From: Bicyclus anynana
Lineage: Eukaryota > Arthropoda > Insecta > Lepidoptera > Nymphalidae
Length of the DNA stretch: 64,000 bases
Direction of reading: 5' to 3'
Assembly: GCF_947172395.1 (NCBI RefSeq)
Contig: NC_069087.1
Span: forward strand, 5,475,107 to 5,539,106
Numbering within the stretch: position 1 is the first letter of the stretch; the number at the start of each line of letters is the position of its first letter. The position numbers were made by a program, and so were the translations under genes. The notes below the pieces were generated by a model. That model did no database searches, was not told where the DNA came from, and worked only from the letters and a program-made list of their open reading frames with translations. This document shows, piece after piece, positions 32,431 to 42,974 of this stretch.

Positions 32431-32691
32431 CTAGTAGACGCCGCGCGGTTTCACCTGCGTGGTTCTCGTTCCCACAGGAATTACGGAATTACACGGGTGT
32501 TAAAATATGTTATGTTAAAATATAGCCTATAGCCTTCCTTAAAATATGTTAAAATATAGCCTATAGCCTTCCTCGATAAATGGGCTATCTAACACTGAAA
32601 GAATGTTTCAAATCGGACCAGTAGTTCCTGAGATTAGCGCGCTCAATAAAACAAACAAACAAACTCTTCAGCTTTATAATATTAGTATAGA
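32431..32691 (-). mobile_element. Helitron family A with internal duplication
   Basis: Both ends are intact (CTAG at 32431 after A; GA at 32690-32691 before T). The segment containing ATATAGCCTATAGCCTTCCT occurs twice in tandem (about 32510-32572), making the copy about 60 bp longer than its relatives. Confidence 0.88.
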
Positions 32692-32727
32692 TAAGCAAAT
32701 GACACAAAACTCTGCATTATGATATCA

Positions 32728-32790
32728 CTAGCAGACGCTCCGCGGCTTCACCCGCGTAGTTCCCCTATTATACGGAAATAAAATATTGCT
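32728..32790 (-). mobile_element. Helitron 3' end fragment
   Basis: CTAGCAGACGCTCCGCGG and TTCACCCGCGTAGTTCCCC give the terminal hairpin. The rest of the element is unrecognisable. Confidence 0.6.
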
Positions 32791-32799
32791 TAAGATACT

Positions 32800-33320
32800 C
32801 ACAAATAACGTAAAAAATTTAAATTTTTAATAAAAAATAATTAAAAAAAAATAATTTTAAAGTGCGGGTCAGTAGATCCAAAGATTACCCTCTATAAGCT
32901 CACAAACTTGTCCTTTAAAATGTTTTTAAAGAATATTCACCATATAACTATGACCAATATTCCCGTTAAATATAAATTTTCCGTCTTAAATATAAATTTT
33001 TGTTTGCCAAAAATGGCCAAATACATTTGAGTGTTCTTAGCAAATAAAGAATTGAATTGAATTGAGATATTTCTGTCTATTGTAGACTCTTAGCCTATTA
33101 GCAAAAAGTTTACTTGCAAAAATAAATTTGTTAAACACAGTAAAATAAAAAATGGAATGTTATTACCTAACGGGCAGTAAACTTGCATGCATTTCCTGTA
33201 GGTAAGTTCTTACAATGCGTGACTCGTCGGCAATGCAAATAAAACTGAAATTATTACTTGAGGCTAAGGTTTGGCATTGAACTTGTACTGTTTAGTTACT
33301 TTGTGTTTATTTTCACACGT
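32800..33320. other. No gene recognised
   Basis: AT-rich sequence. Part of 32860-33050 resembles Helitron interior (GTAGATCCAAAGATTACCCT) but without ends. Confidence 0.35.
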
Positions 33321-33321
33321 G

Positions 33322-33672
33322 TTTAGCTGGTTCAACTACGGACATTGAGGTCCAGGGTTCGAATCTTGGGTAAGGTCAATAAAAAAAATAAGTTATTGGG
33401 ATTTTTCTTACAAGAAATATTTTATTAGCAGCCTGGAGAAGGGAAGTTGACGGTGTTGGTACCCCGTGCCTCGGAGAGCACGTAAAGCCTGATCTTTCAC
33501 CAGTTGTGTCGGTCTGCCGTCCCATCGCACTATGAGAGTGAGGAAACAGAGAGTGCACCTGTGTGGAGTACATATTTGTGCACTGTAATATCTCCTGCGT
33601 ACCTATATGGTTATTCTCACCATGAGATTGGCCGCTGTGGCCAAAAAAGCAATACGGTCGGGAGTATATCAC
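33322..33672 (+). mobile_element. SINE-E (tRNA-headed)
   Basis: AGCTGGTTCAACTACGG, then GAGGTCCAGGGTTCGAATCT form an A/B-box head. The long body includes CCGTGCCTCGGAGAGCACGT and ACCAGTTGTGTCGGTCTGCC. A second, diverged copy lies at 42975-43212. Confidence 0.75.
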
Positions 33673-33679
33673 AATAAGC

Positions 33680-34540
33680 AATAATATGTTTTATTACTTT
33701 TATTAATTACAAAAACGGATTAAAGAATCACTTGCGTGTTTGTCTGTCCGTTACAGTCGATTTTCTTCGAATTTTCTAGACCGATTTAGTTGAAGTTAAG
33801 TGTTCTTGTGACACGCAGAGCTGTGAAATGAACCTGTGATTTTTAAAAATCTTTAATTATTTATAACTTTTGCGATTGTATATGTGCGGGTCTGAAATTT
33901 TTGCACATTTTTCTAGACGTCATGACGAGTCGAATGAGTTACCACATGTATTTTTATTCGTAAACACTGTTTAATTTTTGTTTACTGGCCTACAAACAAA
34001 ATCTAAACATGGGAGTCACTCATAAGGAACAATGGCAAACTACGAATTTTTTTTTGCTGGCTGTACCGTGTGTCATATTCCGAAAAAAAACATATATAAG
34101 ATAATTAATCTTCATATGAGTTGATATCGCACTTACCCGATTAAAAAAAGAAAAAGATTTTTTTTGTTTTTCGATTTGCTTCTAGAAGCAGTGGTAGAGT
34201 CACCACTAACATACCTACTTACTTAACATTTCAACGGTACTTGTTTAGATTATATTTGAATGGAAACTTGTTTGAAACAAATGAATTTCAATTGGAATTA
34301 ACAAAACACTATCATGTTTAATCAAAAAATTAATATCAACCTTTCTGAATAATTTACACAGTATGTTATGTCTAGTCGGATTCAATATTTTCTATGCAAA
34401 TATAAATGCAAATGGTTTCATAACATTGAAAGATTTTGTTAAGAGCCTTTGAAAGCGCACATATTAAAATAATATACAGTTTGATACATTTATTACAGTT
34501 TAGAGTTCAATTTCACCCACGTCCTATTTTAGCCTAATTT
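33680..34540. other. No gene; possible Helitron-like body at 33720-33960
   Basis: TGCGTGTTTGTCTGTCCGTT followed by TAGACCGATTTAGTTGAA resembles the opening of a Helitron-type element, but no terminal signature is present. Confidence 0.35.
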
Positions 34541-34544
34541 TTTT

Positions 34545-34627
34545 TTGACGTGACAACATCTTATAATTCGATGGAGACGGCTGCACACTCGAAAAAAGAT
34601 GACGTCATGCGTCGTTCCCTCGCTCTT
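34545..34627. mobile_element. Small dispersed repeat, copy 2
   Basis: It matches 23694-23786 closely, including GAAAAAAGATGACGTCATGC. Confidence 0.7.
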
Positions 34628-34877
34628 TTTATTTTTGTTCATTACTACATTAGCAGTATTTTATAGAGCTCGCCCAGTCCAACTCCCATGCTTTATTTCT
34701 ACAAGGGTTGCCACTAAACTATGGGATTGTCAATTATAGACATGTCTCCATGTAATTAGATTATAGATTCACATTCATTTGAGGGTCTTTGAAACTCGCT
34801 ATCTTCCAAAGCCATCACAGTCCAAAGTCTATGATTTACTCATGGTAAGAGCATGACAAACTTTTAGGCTTAAGTTA

Positions 34878-35560
34878 GCTATTATAAATCCGTGGGCACA
34901 ACGCTGTCAGCGCTGACAAAAAAATTGTGACTTCAAAAGACACAGAATACTCCCTCGCACACAAATATGTAAACTTTATCGACGGGTGTTGTAGACGGAA
35001 GTACCAGATGAACTTTATTATTATTATTATGTTTTTAATCTCTACAAACTAACCCTTGACTACAATCTCACCTGATAGTAAGTAATGATGCACTGTAAGA
35101 TGAAAGCGGGCTAACTTGTTAGCAGTAGAATGAAATCCACACTCCTTTCGGTTTCTACACGACATTGTACCGGAACGCTAAATCGCTTGGCGGTACGCCT
35201 TTGTCGGTAGGGTAGTAACTAGCCACGGCCGAAGCTTCCCACCAGCCAGACCTGGACCAATTAAGAAAACCCCAATCGGCCCAGCTGGGTATCGAACCCA
35301 GGACCTACGTCTTGTAGATTCACCGCGCATTCCACTGTGCTACAGAGGCCGTCAACTTACCTTAGATAGAGCTCTACTACTAGATTCTAAGCATGAACAT
35401 CAAAATAAACAAGCGTCTAGCTTATTATTAAGTCCATGAAAACAACGCCACGTCAGCGCTGATAAAAATTTGTGACTACAAGAGACGTGCCACAGAATAA
35501 CCCCGCACACGAATATGTAAACTTTAACGACGCGCCGCCGCCCGCGCCGTCCAATCACCT
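34878..35560. repeat. Direct repeat pair flanking a SINE-B
   Basis: Segments 34878-35010 and 35425-35560 share ACAACGC, TCAGCGCTGA, TTGTGACT and CACAAATATGTAAACTTTA-type blocks in the same order. The SINE-B copy 35051-35353 lies between them. Confidence 0.65.
35051..35353 (-). mobile_element. SINE-B, full length
   Basis: On the minus strand it has head, body and AGTCAAGGGTTAG end. The B-box region GGTTCGATACCC is intact. Confidence 0.9.
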
Positions 35561-35766
35561 GAGAGATAATAAAATTTTATTCCTGCAACAAATGTTCCGA
35601 TGTACACGTTTGAAATTCATTTTGTGAAACGAATATCGCAATTTTTCAAATTGAGATAATTTTTGATGCAGTGTACCTACCTACACACAGCGATTCATAC
35701 AACCGTATGAATAGTCAAATAATCTAAAACACAATTTCTCGCATATAACGCAAGATTAAACTAAAA

Positions 35767-35843
35767 TTAGAATCTGCACATTTTACATAATATTTTAGCA
35801 AGATTAACGCTAAAAATATTATGTAAAATGATTATAATTCTAA
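35767..35843. repeat. Long AT-rich hairpin
   Basis: CATTTTACATAATATTTTAG (35779-35798, plus C) pairs with 35809-35830 with one bulged base. The outer TTAGAAT/ATTCTAA also pairs after a short interruption. The loop is nine bases. Confidence 0.85.
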
Positions 35844-35849
35844 TTCTAG

Positions 35850-36300
35850 ACGCTCTTTCCAATCATATACCAACTAAGTATAAATCATTGAATCAATAAA
35901 ATAATATATGCTGTACAGCAATGAGGATATTTTTAATATCATAAATAAAATAATTTTACCGCTAAAAAATACTTACTTACCTACTACGTTAGGAAATAGT
36001 CTGTGATACGAATTGTGAATTGAAAATATTAATAATTTTATAGTAGTTCTACTAATGTACCTCTCTACTCTTTACTCTCTACTCTCTACTGATTCAATAA
36101 TCCATTGATTACGATTAGAAGTATCACTACCTGGTTATTTTCGGTTAGCAGAGCTAAGTTCTAAGAAATTTTCAGTAACAGCTCAGGGTTCGGAAATTGT
36201 GTCTGTATGGTTACAATTTTCAGAACAGAAAACAGAAAAGAAAACGCTTTTTGATCGGGGCCGTCGATCTAGGACACGATCGTCAAATCCAAATTCAAAT
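35850..36300. other. No gene; left flank of the assembly gap
   Basis: A CTCTACTCTTTACTCTCTAC simple repeat lies at 36062-36090. Confidence 0.4.
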
Positions 36301-36301
36301 T

Positions 36302-36501
36302 NNNNNNNNNNNNNNNNNNNNNNNNNNNNNNNNNNNNNNNNNNNNNNNNNNNNNNNNNNNNNNNNNNNNNNNNNNNNNNNNNNNNNNNNNNNNNNNNNNN
36401 NNNNNNNNNNNNNNNNNNNNNNNNNNNNNNNNNNNNNNNNNNNNNNNNNNNNNNNNNNNNNNNNNNNNNNNNNNNNNNNNNNNNNNNNNNNNNNNNNNNN
36501 N
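36302..36501. other. Assembly gap (200 N)
   Basis: Exactly 200 unknown bases. Frames that cross this gap have no meaning. Confidence 1.
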
Positions 36502-37925
36502 ATCATGATATCAAACAAAAAAGAAGCAGAATCAAATAAATGCCCTGCACGCAGCACTATAGATGACTTTCAACACTTCCATAGTAAAAAGAAAATTGAC
36601 AAAAAATAGGTGTCATAATAACTTTAGCGGCCAGTTTCTTCATCGTAAGTAACGTCATAAAGCAAAAGTGACGGTCTTAATCACGGAAAGATACAAGTCT
36701 TCTTTACTACTTACTACTTTTACTGTTACTTTAGCTTTACTAAACTGGAAACTGGACGCCTTAAGGATGCACTAAAAATTACAAATATTGATTATAAAAA
36801 TTACAAAAAGAGTCACGTGACAATTTTTCGTATGTTTCGTATTCCTGACAGCAAACCCTTTCATTTGATATCCATATCATGGGGGTGGATTTCAAACAGC
36901 CAGTCTGCCATCTTGGATTTGTAATGACTTTTCTTAGCAAGTCATATATTGTTATTAGAACTCAGAGCATGTGCAAAATTCCATCCTAATGGAAGGCCGG
37001 GAAGTTGGTCAAATTAAGATTCCAAGATTTGATTTTCTTACATACATAGTTGAGTTGTGAAGCTAATATATGCCTGTTAAAAATGTATAAGGAGTAACAG
37101 TGTATAATCAGCAAAAAGACTGATTCAAAAAGTAATAAAAAAGAAATATCATGTTATTTTAAGCGGAGAAAAGAAAACGCCAAAGAAATTGAAAATACAA
37201 ATACGGTGAAAGAACGTATCGCAATCCTTTGGAAATGAGGGCATGAATTTTAAAGAAACCAAATTGAAACAGCTTCTACAACTACTAACGTAAGTTGCCA
37301 GCATTTCTGCAATCTTCATTTCGCTCGTTATGTTTGAACTCGCTTACAAACATGGCTACTTCAAACTGAAACTATAATCCCTCAAATATACTAAGCAGAA
37401 CATACATACGTAGATATGTATAAAAAGGATTAAAGGAAGCACAACTACCATTCCATTTTCCCTCTTTGATTACTTAGAATTATGTAAAAGTGACGATACG
37501 ATGGCGAATGACTGTTACTTTTTATCAAACGCCCATAAGCAAGCATCCATTGACTTTTTTTTGATGTAATATTTTTTGAAAATATTATAACCATAATATT
37601 AAATCATAAAAGCAAAATACAAAAGATTCATGTAATTTATTAAATAACAAAATTAACAATCAATATATTGAATAAATTCATAACATAATAAGTCAATAAT
37701 TTAAAACATGATTAAATTAGCATAATGAATAATTAATTAGATATTAAAATTAATCTCCGGGACAGTATAGTAGTTTAATTTCTTTTTACCCTTCTGTGAT
37801 CATCTCAATATAAATAATTAGCCTATAGCCTCCTTATAAATAATAAGTAAAAAAATTGGTTAGTTGAATACATTTCCATTGACGAATGTACAAATATTCG
37901 TAAATAGTAATGTATTTTACCTCAT
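36502..37925. other. No gene recognised; possible dispersed repeat 36790-37040
   Basis: The segment with TTTGATATCCATATCATGGG, CTGCCATCTTGGATTTG and GGAAGTTGGTCAAATTAAGA reads like a dispersed lepidopteran repeat. 37200-37520 is repeat-poor and without splice-bounded frames. TTTATT near 37637 could be the minus-strand AATAAA of the Tctex1 gene, though it is about 640 bp past the stop. Confidence 0.35.
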
Positions 37926-38262
37926 ACTCAGAGTCACAGCGGGCGGTGGAACGAGCTATGCTCGGAGTGTCTCTGCGTGATCGAATCAGAAATGAGGATA
38001 TCCGCAGAAGAACCAAAGTCACCGACATAGCTCAACGAATCGCGAAGCTGAACAATGGGCGGAGCACATAGTTTGAAGAGCCGATGGACGTTGGGGTCTC
38101 AAGGTGCAGGTATGGCAACCCCGCACTGGAAAGCGCAGTATTGGTCGAACCCCTTCAAAGTGGACTGACGACATCAAGCGAATCGCGGGGATTCGCTGGA
38201 TGTAGGCGGCTCAAGATCGTGATGTTTGGAAGTCACTACAAAAGGCCTATGTCCTTGTTGTA
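37926..38262 (+). mobile_element. RTE-like LINE C-terminal piece
   Basis: The translation starts SQRAVERAMLGVSLRDRIRN and EDIRRRTKVTDIAQRIAKL, then loses frame. The later order (AAAGCGCAGTATTGGTCG, ATTCGCTGGATGTAGGCGG, AAAGGCCTATGTCC) fits the RTE 3' end. It ends about 15 bp from the minus-strand stop codon of the Tctex1 gene and so forms antisense sequence in that gene's 3' region. Confidence 0.88.
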
Positions 38263-38276
38263 AGTCGTTGGTGGTA

Positions 38277-38513
38277 TTAGTCCAAGTACACACCAAAAGT
38301 TGTAACCTGAATAAAAGCAGTGGTGACTTCTCTTTGGACATCAACTAAGTTATCCCTCTCATGGTCCCATAAAAAGGACACGGCATTGTTGTAGCTCTGA
38401 GCTCTCCTCTGTCCTATAGTGACGACACATATGATGCGGTATCGGTTGAACTGCACTGCTTTCACTTTTCGCATCAACTCGCCGGCTATGCGGAGCGCTA
38501 GAGCCGGGGAATC
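38277..38513 (-). CDS. Tctex1 gene, exon 3 (78 codons and stop)
   Basis: The acceptor is ATATTTATAG|GAT. It encodes DSPALALRIAGELMRKVKAV to the C-terminal TTFGVYLD and TAA. This is the most conserved part of the domain. Confidence 0.9.
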   Translation of the reverse strand, partial: DSPALALRIAGELMRKVKAVQFNRYRIICVVTIGQRRAQSYNNAVSFLWDHERDNLVDVQREVTTAFIQVTTFGVYLD

Positions 38514-40474
38514 CTATAAATATACACAATTAATGTAATAATAACTAATGTAATCTATTTTTAACCGACTTCCAAAAAGGAAGAGGCGTTCGGCTGTATG
38601 TGTGTTTTTTTTGTTTTTTATATATATTTATGAGCTTTTTTTAAAAGCTTTTTTTTTCATAAAATATGCCAAAATAATATGCCATAAAATATGCCAAGGT
38701 GCAAGGGAAACGACCACGCGGCCGATCACCTACCCCCTGGTCTGACCAGGTTAAGTCACTCACTGGACTCCCTGTAACAACAGCCATTAGAAAAGCTGAG
38801 GACCGGACTGTGTGGAGGGGAATCGTTAACAACGCATCGGAGGGACTGCAGTGCGGACACGACCTTCAGCAATGAAGAATACGACCAAGAAGAAGAAGAA
38901 GATGCCAAAATAACTATAAGGTTATCTGGTCAATTTTTGGGCAACTACTAATTATTATTGTTTTCAGCCTCAAAAATCATAGATAAGGGGATAAGAAGCT
39001 TAGACTAATAAGTAAATAAATTAACGACCACTATCAGATTTTCTTGTACAAGAGTAAAGATAATTCCTAAGATGACAAAGCTGAAAATTTGATAACCCGA
39101 CGCAGGAGTCTAAATCAGAAACTCGTGATCCGACGCTACACAACAACTGAACCAACGAGGCAACTACAATAAGACACTTACAGTGATTCAATCCGTTTTA
39201 ATATTATATATGCGAAAGTAAGTCTGTCTGTCTGTCTGTGTTACCTTTTCACGGCTAAACGGCTGAATCGATCAAAATGAATTTTTGTAGGTATTATGAT
39301 AAATGGGACCTCGAAGAATTAAGCGACTTTTTATCCTTAAAATAGAAAAGAGAAAGGGGTAAAATAGGGGTTGGTCAAAGTTTGTATGGAAAGTCAAATA
39401 TAATGTAACAGAATGGAACATAGTAGAACAGAATAGAAACGAATAGAATAGAATGCCCGAACCCTGTTTTCAGGTTAAATTTTAAAGTTTCTTAAATCAT
39501 ATTTCGTAATCTTTTTCGTGATTTTTACACAATCTTAAAATATAAAGGTCATTCATTATGAAATCTCATAAACAGAATGGCGCCGCCACGCGTTACGTTA
39601 CGAAGCTGTTTAGTCTCCCATAAGGAGTTATCACTTCAAAAATAAAATAATAATCGATCAAAAGTCACCTGCACATTATACTTGTGGCCAGTCCACAGCT
39701 CATCAAGCAGTTCAGCAGTCAACTTCTGTACCGTTGGAACATGGAACTTATAAGTTGGATCGAGCTGGTAAGTTGGTAAATAACTCAAAATAGGCCGTTT
39801 GAACTCGATAGCAACCTAAAAAAGATAAATGTATACTATACAGGGTGCTCGGTAGTATTTTCTATAACTTATAACACATAACAAGGTGTTGACAAGTCAA
39901 GTTATAGGAGCCGAACGGCATAACTATAAATTATTTATATTTATTTAATTATAATGAATAAAAAAGAATTACAGAAACACCTAATATTTCATAGCCTGAC
40001 CCAGTATGCTTGATAAGATATCTTTTCAAGAGAAAAAGACATATTAAACTCTTTTGTTACATCGAATGCACCGCTATTTGTTGACGCATGCTCTATCTAT
40101 AGGACGATTACCTCATAACCTGCAAACCATTAACCACCCGATAGAAAGAAAAAAAAATATTTTCCCATATTAACACCTTCAAAACAAGAGTGAATAGGAT
40201 CTTTACTCCACTTTAGACCCTATTGCTGCTTTCCATCAGACAAACGGCAGGCATAGTTCTAAATTCAAACGCGAGCCTATCATACATAAAAAAAAAATAC
40301 CTGAGATGATCTCTCCACAGGCCGTATGCCGGGCACTCCTGCAAAACCATACGACTGTCTTCGGACTCTCAGCCTACTCATGGATTTGTTCCCGAAGCCT
40401 ATCTGTGACTTGGTGGACTGGCTTTTGAGGTGCATCATTGAAACTTTACTCTTTCTTGGTTCAATTTCAGACAT
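38277..40474 (-). CDS. Tctex1-domain dynein light chain (DYNLT5/TCTEX1D1-like), three exons
   Basis: Exons 40474-40301, 39815-39669 and 38513-38277 join in phase 0 and encode 58 + 49 + 78 = 185 residues, then TAA. Introns are 485 and 1155 bp, with GT donors and AG acceptors. Residues 1-58 are basic and serine-rich. The Tctex1 domain covers about residues 70-185: YLPTYQLDPTYKFHVPTVQK at its start, the helix with LLDELW and LRIAGELMRKVKAV, and the beta-strand core FNRYRIICVVTIGQRRAQSY, SFLWDHERDN and the end TTFGVYLD. Length, order and the YL-acid C-terminus match the DYNLT5/TCTEX1D1 branch. Such proteins act as dynein light chains or in cilia and flagella; the role here is inferred. The start codon lies in AAGAAAATGTCTG and is the first Met of exon 1. 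Intron 2 holds LINE and Helitron pieces. Confidence 0.88.
38691..38902 (+). mobile_element. RTE-like LINE C-terminal piece with AAG tail, in intron 2
   Basis: The translation reads KVQGKRPRGRSPTPWSDQVK, then SLTGLPVTTAIRKAEDRTVW, stop near 38876, and ends in an (AAG)n run. A fragment of the AACCGACTTC repeat lies just before it at 38562-38605. It is antisense to the Tctex1 gene. Confidence 0.82.
39211..39420 (+). mobile_element. Helitron family D, 5' half, in intron 2
   Basis: TATATGCGAAAGTAAGTCTG, (GTCT) repeats and TACCTTTTCACGG, then GGTATTATGATAAATGGGAC match the inverse of 26990-27075 and its continuation. The 3' end runs into a GAATA-rich simple repeat (39410-39465). Confidence 0.65.
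39590..39652 (-). mobile_element. Small dispersed repeat next to exon 2
   Basis: CCACGCGTTACGTTACGAAG, then AGTCTCCCATAAGGAGTTAT and CACTTCAAAAAT is the inverse of 47183-47240. It begins 17 bp downstream of exon 2 in the sense of the gene. Confidence 0.65.
39669..39815 (-). CDS. Tctex1 gene, exon 2 (49 codons)
   Basis: The acceptor is CTTTTTTAG|GTT and the donor GTGCAG|GTGACT. It encodes VAIEFKRPILSYLPTYQLDP through LLDELWTGHKYNVQ, the first half of the Tctex1 fold. Confidence 0.85.
40301..40474 (-). CDS. Tctex1 gene, exon 1 (58 codons)
   Basis: It begins MSEIEPRKSKVSMMHLKSQS and ends GIRPVERSSQ before the donor CAG|GTATTT. This is the low-complexity, basic N-terminal extension that precedes the folded domain. 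Confidence 0.8.
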
Positions 40475-40670
40475 TTTCTTGATTTATTATTTACTGCAAG
40501 CTCCTTATATTGAATAGAATCACCAAGAAAATTGTGATTTCCGCAAGATTTCCGCTTGAATTTCGCAAATTTTTGTGACAAATGTCATAAAATGTCTATG
40601 AAAAGTAATTTGAATATTTTTTTATTGTTTAAATAGTTTATGTCGGGGTTTGTTCGAGCTTCGAGCTTCA
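40475..40670 (-). promoter_or_regulatory. Presumed 5' leader and promoter region of the Tctex1 gene
   Basis: This repeat-free ~200 bp separates the start codon from a SINE-A copy, so leader and core promoter probably lie here or in an unseen upstream exon. No clear TATA box or initiator is recognisable. Confidence 0.3.
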
Positions 40671-40866
40671 TCATCGTTATCATTATAAACCCATATTCGG
40701 CTCATTGCTGAGCTCGAGTCTTCTCTCAGAATGAGAGGGGTTAGGCCAATAGTCCACCACGTTGACCCAATGCGGATTGGCAGACTTCACACACGCAGAG
40801 AATTAAGAAAATTCTCTGTTAAGCAGGTTTCCTCATTATGTTTTTCCTTTTATGACACGTGATATT
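40671..40866 (-). mobile_element. SINE-A, head missing
   Basis: The 3' end and body match. The copy stops at ATGACACGTGATATT before the tRNA-like part. It lies about 200 bp upstream of the Tctex1 start codon. Confidence 0.88.
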
Positions 40867-41038
40867 GACTTTTAATTGTTTCGTATTTTATAATTCCAAC
40901 CTTATCGCTCTGAACAATATAAATATCTTCATTATCGGCCCTACTACAGGGCCATTCAAGGAATGAGTTCTTTAAAGTACACGGGATATGCAGCGGAAAC
41001 CCATCGTCTATTACAGAACACTTGCTACAAAAACACTT

Positions 41039-41370
41039 CGACGACTTCCGTGGCGCAGTGGTATGCGCGGTGGATTTCCAAAAACGGAGGTCCTGGGTTC
41101 GATCTCCGGCAGGGCAGATTGAGATTTTCTTAATTAGTCCAGGTCTGGCTGGTGGGAGGCTTCGGCCGTGGCTAGTTACCACCCTACCGGCAAAGACGTA
41201 CCGCCAAGCGATTTAGCGTTCCGGTACGATGCCGTGTAGAAACCAAAAAGGAGTGTGGATTTCATCCTCCTCCTAACAAGTTAGCCCGCTTCCATCTTAG
41301 ACTGCATCATCACTTACCACCAGGTGAAATTGTAGTCAAGGGCTAACTTGTAAAGAATAAAAAAAAAAAC
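41039..41370 (+). mobile_element. SINE-B, full length
   Basis: It has head CGTGGCGCAGTGGTATGCGC and B-box GGTTCGATCTCC, full body and A-rich end. It is one of the best-kept copies. Confidence 0.92.
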
Positions 41371-41428
41371 TTTCTACACTACAATGCACTGCCATGAGAC
41401 CATATTTATAAGACCACAACACAGTGCA

Positions 41429-41611
41429 TCTATACTAATATTATAAAGCTGAAGAGTTTGTTTGTTTGATTGAACGCGCTAATATCAGGAACTACTGGTC
41501 CGATTTGAAAAATTCTTTCTGTGTTAGATGGCCCATTTATCGAGGAAGTCTATAGGCTATATTTTATCCCTGTATTACTACGGGAAAGGGCATCCACGCG
41601 GCATCTACTAA
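41429..41611 (+). mobile_element. Helitron family A, CTAA end
   Basis: It starts TCTATACTAATATTATAAAG after an A. The terminal hairpin is partly lost (CCACGCGG only), and the end is CTAA, a permitted CTRR end. The next Helitron begins at the following base. Confidence 0.8.
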
Positions 41612-41784
41612 TCTATACCTACTTTAAAGAGATAAAGTAATAGTGTAGGGCATATTTTCTGAAACGAATTTTGAAAATTCTTTTGCCATTAGAAACCTAC
41701 ATTATTTGTAAGTGTCCTATATATTTTATCTTCGTATTCTCACGGAAACAGGAACTACACAGGTGAAGGTACTAGGTCGGCTAG
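41612..41784 (+). mobile_element. Helitron family B, short form, abutting the previous one
   Basis: It starts TCTATACC and AAAGAGATAAAG, holds GAACGAATTTTGAAAATTC-like interior sequence and ends GGTCGGCTAG before T. It lies head to tail with 41429-41611 with no spacer. Confidence 0.75.
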
Positions 41785-41789
41785 TTATT

Positions 41790-42605
41790 GGAAAAACTCC
41801 AAAACGTACCTACTTCATTTGTAAAGGAACAAATAACTCAGTTTTCTAGCAAAACAAATATCACAAAGCAATCCATTTCTTTCCAAACAACAATAACGCA
41901 GCCAGATCATAGATAAACAAAAACATTATGACAACCGGTCGTCTTTGACCTTCTCATATCAAAGTGGGGTGGCGGGTCATCAATAACCCTCAATAGATAT
42001 CATCAATAAATCGCCTGTCCTATTTGTTTTAATGGTAACAGATGGCATTATTTATTGATTGTATGAAAGTAAAGTGTACTCAATGCTACTTCATTACTAC
42101 ATACATAAGGACTAGTATCGCACCCAAATTCACAAACAAAATTTTCTGCCATTTTCTAAGGAAAACGAGCTTAGATTTCATACATATCTTATACTAAACT
42201 AGCAGTTTTTGTTAGTTTTTTACACCATTTAACTACACAAAAAGGTATTTTCACGGAGGTTTTTAACCGACGGACACGATTGTAAACTATGAAACATCGA
42301 TTCTATAGAGACAGTGTTTATAATCGCATAAGATCGTTGATCATATACTTTGACAGAAAAATAATGTCTTGCGAGGCAGGTCTTTATCTAATTAGTCTGA
42401 GGATATCATAGATATTGAAACGTATTCTTATTATTTTCATTTCTCTCATTTATTCATATAAACTTTTAATTTTTATTATTTTTACCCTTTAATGTAAGAC
42501 ATAGTTTACCTTATATCCAGAGACGTAATAATAAAATAGATGCATAAAATAATGCAAATACAAATGATAGCATTCGTATTCATGCAAGGAAATCATTTTG
42601 ATAAT
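41790..42605. other. No gene recognised
   Basis: Repeat-poor, AT-rich sequence. No exon with both splice sites was found. Confidence 0.4.
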
Positions 42606-42611
42606 CACACA

Positions 42612-42812
42612 ATTATTATAAAGGCGAAAGTTTGTGTGTCAGTGCGTATGTTTGTTCCTCCTTTGCGCTACAGCTACTGAAGCGATTTGGGTGAAATTGG
42701 TAATGGAAATATATGCTACTCTGGATTAACACATGGACTTTTCATCCCGAAAAATCCGTTCGCTTTTGTGAAAAACTGAATTCCACGCGGACGAAGTGCG
42801 GGCGTCCGCTAA
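42612..42812 (+). mobile_element. Helitron family C
   Basis: It begins ATTATTATAAAGGCGAAAG and contains GCGATTTGGGTGAAATTGG and CTGGATTAACACATGG. It ends with GCGGACGAAG/GGGCGTCCGC hairpin arms and CTAA before T. Confidence 0.8.
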
Positions 42813-42900
42813 TTTCCAATATTTTAGAATATTCAATACATCTCAAATTTTATTTTATTCAGGGTTTCTCTCCTTACATGAGAGGGGGTTTAGAGTTGAG

Positions 42901-42971
42901 AACAGCGCCAGCGTGGTGGGTCTAAAGGGTCTGAACTTTAGACCCTTTAGACCCACTACGCTGGTGCTGTT
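42901..42971. repeat. 32-bp hairpin
   Basis: 42901-42932 (AACAGCGCCAGCGTGGTGGG, then TCTAAAGGGTCT) is repeated inverted at 42940-42971 with two mismatches around a 7-base loop. It abuts SINE-E. Confidence 0.9.
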
Positions 42972-42974
42972 TTT

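Noticed and set aside
36183..36609. Three frames of 103-136 codons.
   Set aside because: They cross 200 unknown bases and exist only because N carries no stop codons.
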